Below are positions 1 to 5,500 of a stretch of 8,259 nucleotides of DNA, piece after piece. The DNA is from an uncultured Elusimicrobium sp. (GTDB lineage Bacteria; Elusimicrobiota; Endomicrobiia; Endomicrobiales; Endomicrobiaceae): contig CACWKJ010000040.1 in assembly GCA_902761395.1 (NCBI GenBank), positions 1-8,259 on the forward strand, given 5' to 3'. Within the stretch, counting starts at the first letter, position 1. Each line of letters starts with the position of its first letter. The notes beneath the pieces were generated by a model. That model was not told where the DNA came from. It did no database searches and worked only from the letters and a program-made list of their open reading frames with translations. A program made the position numbers and the translations under genes.

Positions 1-1
1 A

Positions 2-439
2 TATTTTCTTTATTTTTTAAAAAACTTTGCCGTAAAGTATTCGGAATTTGCCGTGAAAGAAAAAGAAAAACTTTCCAATCCGCAGGAAACCGTTGATTTC
101 CTGAAAAACCTTATAGGAACATCAAACGAAGAAAAAATGACGGCATTATTTTTAAATGCTTCTAATAAAGTTTTAGACTGTAAAATAATAAGTGAAGGGA
201 CTGTATCAAGGTCTGCAGTATATCCTTCAAAAATTGTAAAGAATGCAGTTTTAACGGATGCAAGAAGTGTTATAGTTGCTCATAATCATCCGGGGGGTGT
301 TTGCAAACCTTCACAAAATGATATAATAGCAACTGAAGCAATACAAAAAGCTTTAAAGACGGTGGATGTTATGTTGTTGGATCATATAATTGTTACAAAT
401 GCCGATTATTACAGTTTTAAAGATAACGGTCTCATATAG
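2..439 (+). CDS. radC: RadC-family JAB/MPN domain protein, 3' part (5' end outside window)
   Basis: Partial gene. The frame is open from base 2, so the protein probably starts upstream. A GTG at 53 is in frame with only a weak upstream GGAA and is not a convincing start. Numbering from that GTG, the visible part is the RadC metal-dependent hydrolase-like domain. It has Glu48 in SEGT, the JAMM motif His77-Asn-His79-Pro, Ser87 and Asp90, then a C-terminal LLDHIIV (residues 108-114) typical of RadC. The usual RadC motif HNHPSG reads HNHPGG here. The family's biochemical role is unsettled: an old link to DNA repair is doubtful, and many members sit near mobile or competence genes. The stop TAG lies 9 nt before the purF-like ATG, and that gene's Shine-Dalgarno overlaps the stop, so the two are probably translationally coupled. 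Family assignment is firm; length and function are not. Confidence 0.85.
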   Translation, partial: YFLYFLKNFAVKYSEFAVKEKEKLSNPQETVDFLKNLIGTSNEEKMTALFLNASNKVLDCKIISEGTVSRSAVYPSKIVKNAVLTDARSVIVAHNHPGGVCKPSQNDIIATEAIQKALKTVDVMLLDHIIVTNADYYSFKDNGLI

Positions 440-443
440 GAGA
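438..443 (+). promoter_or_regulatory. Ribosome binding site of the purF-like gene, overlapping the radC stop
   Basis: AGGAGA begins inside the TAG stop of the radC-like gene and lies 5 nt before the ATG at 449. A terminating ribosome would cover this site, which points to translational coupling and a shared transcript. It also fixes the start of the downstream gene. Confidence 0.7.
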
Positions 444-448
444 AAAAA

Positions 449-1882
449 ATGAGTGGTTTATTCGGTGTAGTTTCCAAGAAGAAAGACAGCTGTATAGATT
501 CATTAATTTACGGAACGGATTATCAGGCACACATGGGCTCCGAATACGGCGGATTGGCGGTATTGGGTAATAACAGCTTTGCAAGATTCATTCACAGGAT
601 GAGCAATGCTAATTTCAGAGATAAATTTTTTGAAAGTATAAAAAATATAGAAGTACACAGCGGTATCGGCGTAATAAGCGATTTGGAAGAACAACCTATT
701 TATATGAAGTCTAAAGTGGGGGAATTTTGTATAGTTACTTCCGGAAGAATCGTGAATATGGAAGAACTTGCAAAAGAGATGATGGATGCCGGAATATGTT
801 TCAGCGAATTCAGTAAATCACATGTTAATATGACCGAACTTGTAGCAAGAATCGTTTCAACCGGTCAAACAATACAAGACGGTATAAAATTGATGTTCAG
901 TAAGATAAAAGGTTCTTGTTCTTTGCTTATCTTAACGAGAGAAGGAATTTATGCCGCAAGAGATTATTTCGGAAGAACGGCACTTGTTCTGGGGCAGGAT
1001 TCCGAATCTTTTGCTATTTGTTCTGAAACCTGCGGTTTTGCAAATTTAGGATACAGAACAATCAGAGACTTAAATCCGGGAGAAATTCTTTTAATAAGTG
1101 ATACCGAAGTTAAAGTTTTGGAACCGGGTTACAAAGAAAAGAAAATTTGTACATTCTTATGGATATATACGGGATTTCCGTCATCAAGTTATGAAGGATT
1201 AAATTCCGAAATCGTAAGAGAAAGAAGCGGAAAACTTCTTGCAAAAAGAGATAAGGGGATAAAGGCGGATTTGGTTGCCGGTGTTCCGGATTCCGGTCTT
1301 GCACATGCCATAGGTTATTCAATGGAATCGGGTATTCCGTTTAGAAGACCGTTGGTAAAATATACTCCCACCTACGGAAGAAGTTATGCACCTCCGTCAC
1401 AACATTTAAGAAACTTAACCGCAAGAATGAAACTTATAGCAATAAAAGAAGTTATTGAAGGAAACAGCCTTATTCTTTTGGAAGATTCTATAGTCAGGGG
1501 AACACAGTTAAAGAATTTTACCGTTGAAAAAATTTGGAATTGCGGAGCAAAAGAAATACATGTAAGACCTGCATGTCCTCCGTTAATGTTTCCGTGCACA
1601 TATTGTAACTCTACAAGAACAAACAGCGAACTTATAACAAGAAGGGCCATAAGAGAAATCGAAGGCAGTGATATAGAAGATATTTCCGAATATCTTGATC
1701 CAAAAACCGAAAAATATGCTAAAATGATAGAGTGGATCAGGAAGTATTTGAATATTACATCTTTGAAATACCAAACATTGGAAGATATGATAGAAGCAAT
1801 AGGTTTACCGGAAGAAAATCTTTGTACATATTGTTGGAACGGTAAAGGAAACGGTTGTAAAGACTGTAAAAAAGACAAATAA
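449..1882 (+). CDS. PurF-like amidophosphoribosyltransferase with a degenerate glutaminase site
   Basis: 477 aa, the usual PurF length. PurF makes phosphoribosylamine from PRPP and glutamine, the first step of purine synthesis. Residues 1 to about 230 are the N-terminal Ntn glutaminase domain; about 250-450 are the phosphoribosyltransferase domain. The PRTase part keeps GVPDSG and a PRPP loop EDSIVRGTQ (345-353; usual form DDSIVRGTT). Cys234, Cys383, Cys459 and Cys462 match the four [4Fe-4S] ligands of B. subtilis PurF, near its residues 236, 382, 437 and 440. The glutaminase site is altered. The catalytic Cys after Met1 is Ser2, the Arg of HVRYST is Ser77, and the Asn of HNGN is Ser98 (Gly99 kept). 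Glutamine-dependent activity is therefore doubtful. It may be ammonia-dependent, a regulatory paralogue, or an Ntn enzyme using N-terminal Ser. Homology is certain; activity is not. I leave the symbol empty because the true PurF may be elsewhere. Confidence 0.85.
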   Translation: MSGLFGVVSKKKDSCIDSLIYGTDYQAHMGSEYGGLAVLGNNSFARFIHRMSNANFRDKFFESIKNIEVHSGIGVISDLEEQPIYMKSKVGEFCIVTSGRIVNMEELAKEMMDAGICFSEFSKSHVNMTELVARIVSTGQTIQDGIKLMFSKIKGSCSLLILTREGIYAARDYFGRTALVLGQDSESFAICSETCGFANLGYRTIRDLNPGEILLISDTEVKVLEPGYKEKKICTFLWIYTGFPSSSYEGLNSEIVRERSGKLLAKRDKGIKADLVAGVPDSGLAHAIGYSMESGIPFRRPLVKYTPTYGRSYAPPSQHLRNLTARMKLIAIKEVIEGNSLILLEDSIVRGTQLKNFTVEKIWNCGAKEIHVRPACPPLMFPCTYCNSTRTNSELITRRAIREIEGSDIEDISEYLDPKTEKYAKMIEWIRKYLNITSLKYQTLEDMIEAIGLPEENLCTYCWNGKGNGCKDCKKDK

Positions 1883-1887
1883 ATTTG

Positions 1888-1915
1888 TTATTAATTACTA
1901 ATTTCTAATTAATAA
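1888..1915. other. AT-only inverted repeat between the purF-like gene and tRNA-Ala
   Basis: TTATTAATTA (1888-1897) and TAATTAATAA (1906-1915) are perfect 10-bp inverted complements around an 8-nt loop. It starts 6 nt after the purF-like stop. No T-run follows, so it is not a standard intrinsic terminator. It may slow RNA 3'-5' decay or mark a processing point before the tRNA. It largely coincides with the 7-bp repeat array, so the symmetry may only be a by-product of that repeat. Confidence 0.5.
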
Positions 1916-1917
1916 TT
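1890..1917 (-). repeat. 7-bp tandem repeat array, 4 units (AATTANN on the - strand)
   Basis: On the + strand four consecutive 7-mers end in TAATT (ATTAATT, ACTAATT, and two more with TC and AA first). Read on the - strand each begins AATTA. The array fills most of the 40-bp gap between the purF-like gene and the tRNA. It is the same family, in opposite orientation, as the array before atpD, and is related to the one before atpE. Confidence 0.7.
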
Positions 1918-1922
1918 GTCGT

Positions 1923-1995
1923 GGGGCTATAGCTCAGTTAGCAGAGCGCTTGCATCGCATACAAGAGGCCGGGGGTGCAACTCCCCCTAGCTCCA
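1923..1995 (+). tRNA. tRNA-Ala, anticodon CGC
   Basis: A full 73-nt cloverleaf. The acceptor stem 1923-1929/1988-1994 contains the G3:U70 wobble pair that is the main alanine identity signal, with discriminator A at 1995 and no encoded CCA. The D-arm is GCTC/GAGC with loop AGTTAGCA, the anticodon loop ATCGCAT puts CGC at 1956-1958, and the T-arm is GGGGG/CCCCC with loop TGCAACT. It would read the GCG codon, which is used at modest frequency in the atp genes. Odd points are A instead of G at position 18, G instead of U at position 55, and a C31/A39 mismatch at the base of the anticodon loop. It lies between the purF-like gene and the atp promoter and may be co-transcribed with the former. Whether it is fully functional is uncertain. 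Confidence 0.92.
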
Positions 1996-2004
1996 TATTT
2001 TTTA

Positions 2005-2034
2005 TTGACTTTTATGACTAATAAGTTGTAAAAT
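2005..2034 (+). promoter_or_regulatory. Predicted sigma-70 promoter of the atp operon
   Basis: TTGACT at 2005-2010 matches the -35 consensus in 5 of 6 bases. TAAAAT at 2029-2034 matches the -10 in 5 of 6. The spacer is 18 nt. It starts 10 nt after the tRNA and lies about 50 nt before the atpB ATG, leaving room for a short leader. In an AT-rich genome chance matches are common, but position and strength make this the best candidate for driving the operon. Confidence 0.6.
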
Positions 2035-2086
2035 TGTAATGTTATTTTAGCGGTATTTTTATATAAATTAAGAAGGATTTTTTAAT

Positions 2087-2821
2087 ATGACGTTAGCACC
2101 AAGTGTGTTGTTTCATATAGGAAGTTTTCCTGTTACAAACACGCTACTTACCACAATAGTTGTAGATGTTATTATAATTGCGCTTGTTATAGTTTTTAAC
2201 AAGTGTTTATCTCTTTATCCGAAAGGAATCCAAAACTTTTTGGAAATGGTTTACGAATACTTTTATAATGCGACGAAAGAAGTTTCAAGTAAAGTTGAAA
2301 TCATATATCCATGGGTTATAACATTTTTCATTTTTATAGTAATTTCTAACGTATTGGGACAATTTCCGGGTTTTGAAACAATAAGATTTCATGCTGCAGG
2401 TTCCGGAGAAGAAGGTGTCCCTTTATTTAGAACGGCAACAAGTGATTTGAATGTTACTCTTGCATTTGCCGTTATATCGATAATAATGTGTCATTTTTAT
2501 TCAATAAAATATACCGGTGTAAAAAGTTACATCGGCAGATTTCTTTCTTTAAGTCCTATATTTTTATTTGTAGGTCTTTTAGAATTTATAGGTGAGTTTA
2601 CAAAAGTTATATCTTTGTCTTGCAGATTGTTTGGAAACCTGTTTGCAGGGGAAAGTGTTATGGGAACAATTTCATCAATGAGTATTTGGGGTATTCCTTT
2701 ACCGTTTTTCGGTGTTCCTATACCGTTTATGATGTTGGAACTTATGGTTGCCGTTATTCAGGCGATAGTTTTTGCTATGCTTACAATGGCATTTATGAGT
2801 ATAATGGTTGAGAAACATTAA
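2087..2821 (+). CDS. atpB: F-type ATP synthase subunit a (Fo proton channel)
   Basis: 244-aa membrane protein with five to six hydrophobic helices. It is the Fo stator subunit holding the two half-channels that pass ions to the c-ring. The essential arginine is Arg180 in SLSCRLFGNLFAGE (177-190), equivalent to E. coli aArg210. Glu189 corresponds to E. coli Glu219 and Gln225 to Gln252. The E. coli His245 position is Glu218 here, an exchange seen in other bacterial lineages. TSDLN (118-122) and the final MLTMAFMSIM helix are also typical. The start is supported by AGAAGGA at 2071-2077, 9 nt before the ATG. It is the first atp gene; no atpI is seen before it. A 77-bp gap with a 7-bp repeat array separates it from atpE. 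Confidence 0.97.
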   Translation: MTLAPSVLFHIGSFPVTNTLLTTIVVDVIIIALVIVFNKCLSLYPKGIQNFLEMVYEYFYNATKEVSSKVEIIYPWVITFFIFIVISNVLGQFPGFETIRFHAAGSGEEGVPLFRTATSDLNVTLAFAVISIIMCHFYSIKYTGVKSYIGRFLSLSPIFLFVGLLEFIGEFTKVISLSCRLFGNLFAGESVMGTISSMSIWGIPLPFFGVPIPFMMLELMVAVIQAIVFAMLTMAFMSIMVEKH

Positions 2822-2850
2822 AATATAAATTGCAGTTTGTCGTTGTAGTT

Positions 2851-2878
2851 AATTATAAATTGTAAATTATAAATTGTA
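2851..2878 (+). repeat. 7-bp tandem repeat array, 4 units (AATTATA / AATTGTA alternating)
   Basis: Four exact 7-mers alternate AATTATA and AATTGTA, which equals two perfect copies of a 14-mer. The array lies in the atpB-atpE gap, 6 nt before the atpE Shine-Dalgarno. A single AATTGCA at 2828-2834 may be a decayed outlying unit. It shares the AATT core and 7-bp phasing with the arrays at 1890-1917 and 6349-6383. Confidence 0.75.
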
Positions 2879-2884
2879 GTTTTA

Positions 2885-2890
2885 GGGAGG
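2885..2890 (+). promoter_or_regulatory. Strong atpE ribosome binding site
   Basis: GGGAGG lies 8 nt before the atpE ATG and is the strongest Shine-Dalgarno in the operon. This fits the need for many more c subunits than other subunits from the same mRNA. By contrast atpF and atpG have weak or no visible sites. Confidence 0.75.
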
Positions 2891-2898
2891 AAGTAAAG

Positions 2899-3105
2899 AT
2901 GGTTATTACATTAACAGGTGGTATTATTATTGCAATAGGAGCTTTGGGACCTGGTCTTGGTATCGGTTTAATCGGTGCAAAAGCAGTTGAAGCAATCGGA
3001 AGAAATCCGGAAGCAGCCGGTAAAATAATGGTAAACATGCTTATAGCTATGGCTTTTGCTGAATCTATAGCTATTTATTGCTTAATATTTGCATTTATGA
3101 AGTAA
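2899..3105 (+). CDS. atpE: F-type ATP synthase subunit c (rotor ring)
   Basis: 68-aa hairpin of two membrane helices joined by the polar loop R35-N36-P37; many copies form the rotor ring. Helix 1 carries the glycine-rich GxGxGxG packing motif (residues 17-23). Glu55 in helix 2 is the ion-carrying carboxylate. Against the Na+ site of Ilyobacter tartaricus (Gln32, Val63, Glu65, Ser66, Thr67, Tyr70), this protein has Ile22, Phe53, Glu55, Ser56, Ile57 and Tyr60. Glu, Ser and Tyr are kept, but Gln and Thr are missing, so proton use is more likely than sodium. It is short: only 13 residues follow Glu55. The strong GGGAGG site fixes the start. The stop is 4 nt before atpF. Confidence 0.96.
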   Translation: MVITLTGGIIIAIGALGPGLGIGLIGAKAVEAIGRNPEAAGKIMVNMLIAMAFAESIAIYCLIFAFMK

Positions 3106-3109
3106 TTCT

Positions 3110-3643
3110 ATGGATATAATAACAAACATATTAAATTTATTTGGATTGGAAGGTAAACTCTTTATAGCACAGATAATAAACTTTGCTGTATTGTTGATTA
3201 TCTTAAAGATTTTCTTATATAAACCGATTGCACAAATATTAGAAGAAAGAAAAGCAAAAATAAAACAAGGCCTCGATGATGCCGAAAATGCAAAAAAGGC
3301 ATTGGAAGAAGCTGATAGTCAAAAACTTTCAATTTTGAAAGAAGCAAAAGTTGATGCTGATAAAATTTTAGATAACACAAAAAAGTCTTCCGAAATTTTA
3401 AAACAAAAATCTTCCGAAGATGCAAAAAGACAAGCTACGGAAATTGTTGATAATGCAAAAAAACAAGCTCAAGCAGAGTTTGATAAAGCAAGTAAACAAG
3501 TAGGTTCAATGTCTGTAGATTTATCTAAAAAAATAGTATCAAAAATATTATCTGAAATTTTTACCGAGCAGGATAAAACAGCAATATTATCCAAAGCGGT
3601 AGAAAAAATAGAGAAAGGCGGATATGAAAAAGCAACAAATTAA
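3110..3643 (+). CDS. atpF: F-type ATP synthase subunit b (peripheral stalk)
   Basis: 177 aa, slightly long for subunit b. One membrane helix (about residues 17-37) is followed by a long charged Ala/Lys/Glu-rich helix, the coiled-coil stator that links Fo to delta and F1. YKPI at about 37-40 and the basic stretch after it match the membrane exit of b subunits. There is a single b gene and no b', so a homodimer is expected. The ATG is 4 nt after the atpE stop with no clear Shine-Dalgarno, so translation is probably coupled to atpE. The last 20 nt overlap atpH in another frame. Confidence 0.93.
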   Translation: MDIITNILNLFGLEGKLFIAQIINFAVLLIILKIFLYKPIAQILEERKAKIKQGLDDAENAKKALEEADSQKLSILKEAKVDADKILDNTKKSSEILKQKSSEDAKRQATEIVDNAKKQAQAEFDKASKQVGSMSVDLSKKIVSKILSEIFTEQDKTAILSKAVEKIEKGGYEKATN

Positions 3644-3980
3644 GCAACTGGCTTTATCGATAATGGAAGCAGGGGAAATATCTCCGTCTGTTTCCGAATG
3701 GATAAATAAAAATTTATCAAAAAGCGAACTAAAGCTTTTTGTAGGCTATTTGGAAAGAGCATTAAAAGAAGCCACCGTTACGGTAAAGTATGCGGGAAAT
3801 CCGTCGCAAGTTACTAAAGAAAAAATACAAAAAATGTTTCCCGACAAGAAACTTGTGTATGTAAGAGCAGACGAAGAAATCGGTGCGGGAATAAAATTTG
3901 AATTTGGCGATTATATTTTGGACTATACGGTAACAAATATGATTGTAAAAATAATGAAAGATTTGAGAGAGAGTCTATGA
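3624..3980 (+). CDS. atpH: F-type ATP synthase subunit delta (OSCP), short form
   Basis: 118 aa against about 175-180 for typical delta subunits. Delta caps F1 and ties the alpha N-termini to subunit b. Residues about 50-118 match the C-terminal domain, including EIGAGIKFEFGDYILDYTV (85-103), the counterpart of the usual IGGvvv-r-GD-viDgSv stretch, and a final basic helix. The N-terminal domain, normally about 105 aa of bundled helices, is cut to about 50 residues that look like one or two early helices and a last one. This is not a missed start: an in-frame TAG lies at 3609-3611 with no start codon between it and 3624. GAAAGG lies 5 nt before the ATG. The start overlaps atpF by 20 nt, and the stop overlaps the atpA start as ATGA. 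Identity rests on position and the C-terminal domain. Confidence 0.87.
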   Translation: MKKQQIKQLALSIMEAGEISPSVSEWINKNLSKSELKLFVGYLERALKEATVTVKYAGNPSQVTKEKIQKMFPDKKLVYVRADEEIGAGIKFEFGDYILDYTVTNMIVKIMKDLRESL

Positions 3981-5488
3981 AACCAGAAGAACTTATAAAA
4001 CAGATAGAAGAAAAACTTAATTCCGTAGATATTAATCCGGAACTTGTTAACTACGGTATAGTTGAAACGGTAGGTGACGGTATCGTTAAAGCTACCGGTC
4101 TTTCCGGTGTAGGTTACGGAGAAGAAGTTGAATTTGAAAACAAAGCCAAAGGTTTGGTTTTGAATTTGGATGAAGATGCCGTATATATCGTGTTACTTTC
4201 CGATATAGAAGTTACAAGAGGAATGAAAGTTTCCACAACGGGAAAAATTCTCGGTATCAATGTATCGGATAAATTGATAGGAAGAGTTATAGATCCTACA
4301 TGTAAACCGTTGGACGAAAAAGAACTTAAAATAGACGACGGAAAACTTTATCCGTTGGAAAAAATTGCCGCGGGTATTATTGAAAGAAGCCCTGTAGACA
4401 GACCTATAAAAACAGGTATTAAAGCAATCGATGCCATGATACCTATCGGAAGAGGTCAAAGAGAGCTTATTATCGGTGACAGAAATACCGGTAAAACAGC
4501 AATTGCAATAGATACAATCATTAATCAGAAAAAATTGGATTTGGGATTAAAAAGAGTTATTTGTATATATTGTGCAATAGGTCAGAAAAGATCCAATGTT
4601 GCATCACTCGTTGCAAAACTCAAAGAAGCAGGAGCAATGGACTACACAATAGTAGTTTCCGCAACCGCTTCTGATCCTGCATCCTTACAATATATTGCAC
4701 CTTTTGCCGCTTGTGCAATCGGTGAATATTTTATGGAAAAAGGCGAAGATGTTCTTGTCGTTTACGACGATTTAACAAAACATGCTTGGGCATACAGACA
4801 AATATCGTTGTTGCTCAAAAAACCTGCAGGAAGAGAAGCTTATCCGGGAGATATTTTCTACTTGCATTCAAGATTACTTGAAAGAGCCGTAAGACTTTCC
4901 GACAAAAACGGCGGAGGGACACTTACAGCATTACCTATAATAGAAACACAAGGAAACGATGTTTCAGCATATATTCCTACAAACGTTATTTCCATTACCG
5001 ACGGACAGATTTACCTCGAAGGAGATTTGTTCAATGCCGGTGTAAGACCTGCACTTAACGTAGGTTTGTCTGTATCCAGAGTAGGCGGTGCGGCACAGAC
5101 AAAGCCTATGAAACAGTTGGCGGGACCTGTAAGACTTGAACTTTCACAGTTTAGAGAATTGCAAAGTTTTGCTCAATTTGGAAGTGATTTGGATGAAGAT
5201 ACATTGAACAAAATTAACAGAGGTAAGGTTTTAACCGAAGTATTAAAACAACCTCAATATAAACCTTTTGATGAAGCATCCGAAATTATTGCGATATATT
5301 CTGCTACATCAGGTTGCTTGGACGATGTTAAAATAGACGATATTATGTCTGCAGAAAACAAAATAATAGAGTTCGTAAAATTAAATTATAAAGATTTGGT
5401 TAAAAAACTCGGTGAAAACAAAAAGTTAGACGAACAAACATTGGCAGAACTTAAGAATGCTATTTTGGAATGCAAAAAAACAATTTAA
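3977..5488 (+). CDS. atpA: F-type ATP synthase subunit alpha
   Basis: 503 aa, normal length. It is the non-catalytic nucleotide-binding subunit alternating with beta in the F1 hexamer. The amphipathic N-terminal helix (residues 1-20), which normally binds delta, is kept. P-loop GDRNTGKT (167-174) differs from the usual GDRQTGKT by Gln to Asn. Asp264-Asp265 lie in the Walker B region. GREAYPGDIFYLHSRLLER (285-303) is near-identical to the family. The arginine finger that reaches the catalytic site is Arg368 in SVSRVGGAAQ. The ATGA overlap with atpH and a GA-rich stretch before the ATG support this start and translational coupling. Confidence 0.98.
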   Translation: MKPEELIKQIEEKLNSVDINPELVNYGIVETVGDGIVKATGLSGVGYGEEVEFENKAKGLVLNLDEDAVYIVLLSDIEVTRGMKVSTTGKILGINVSDKLIGRVIDPTCKPLDEKELKIDDGKLYPLEKIAAGIIERSPVDRPIKTGIKAIDAMIPIGRGQRELIIGDRNTGKTAIAIDTIINQKKLDLGLKRVICIYCAIGQKRSNVASLVAKLKEAGAMDYTIVVSATASDPASLQYIAPFAACAIGEYFMEKGEDVLVVYDDLTKHAWAYRQISLLLKKPAGREAYPGDIFYLHSRLLERAVRLSDKNGGGTLTALPIIETQGNDVSAYIPTNVISITDGQIYLEGDLFNAGVRPALNVGLSVSRVGGAAQTKPMKQLAGPVRLELSQFRELQSFAQFGSDLDEDTLNKINRGKVLTEVLKQPQYKPFDEASEIIAIYSATSGCLDDVKIDDIMSAENKIIEFVKLNYKDLVKKLGENKKLDEQTLAELKNAILECKKTI

Positions 5489-5500
5489 TGAGATAATATA

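Noticed and set aside
13..24. Palindrome TTTTTTAAAAAA at the left edge as a regulatory site
   Set aside because: It lies inside a frame that appears to be coding and is easily produced by Phe-Leu-Lys codons in an AT-rich genome.
53..439. Complete small RadC-like protein starting at GTG 53
   Set aside because: The frame is open to the window edge, the upstream codons look translated (the FAVK repeat with a synonymous change), and there is no clear Shine-Dalgarno, so I treat it as a fragment of a longer gene.
1384..1878. 164-aa open frame on the - strand inside the purF-like gene
   Set aside because: It is antisense to conserved PRTase and cysteine motifs and shows no domain of its own.
1890..1917. 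CRISPR-like array
   Set aside because: The units are 7 bp with no spacers and no cas genes nearby; it is a simple tandem repeat.
1923..1995. tRNA gene as an integration (attachment) site of a mobile element
   Set aside because: No integrase, no duplicated tRNA 3' end and no change in gene style are visible; housekeeping atp genes follow immediately.
1996..2003. T-run after the tRNA as an intrinsic terminator
   Set aside because: No GC-rich hairpin other than the tRNA itself precedes it, and runs of T are common in this AT-rich sequence.
2899..3105. Na+-driven ATP synthase
   Set aside because: The Gln and Thr sodium ligands are replaced by Ile; Glu-Ser-Tyr alone is not enough to claim sodium specificity.
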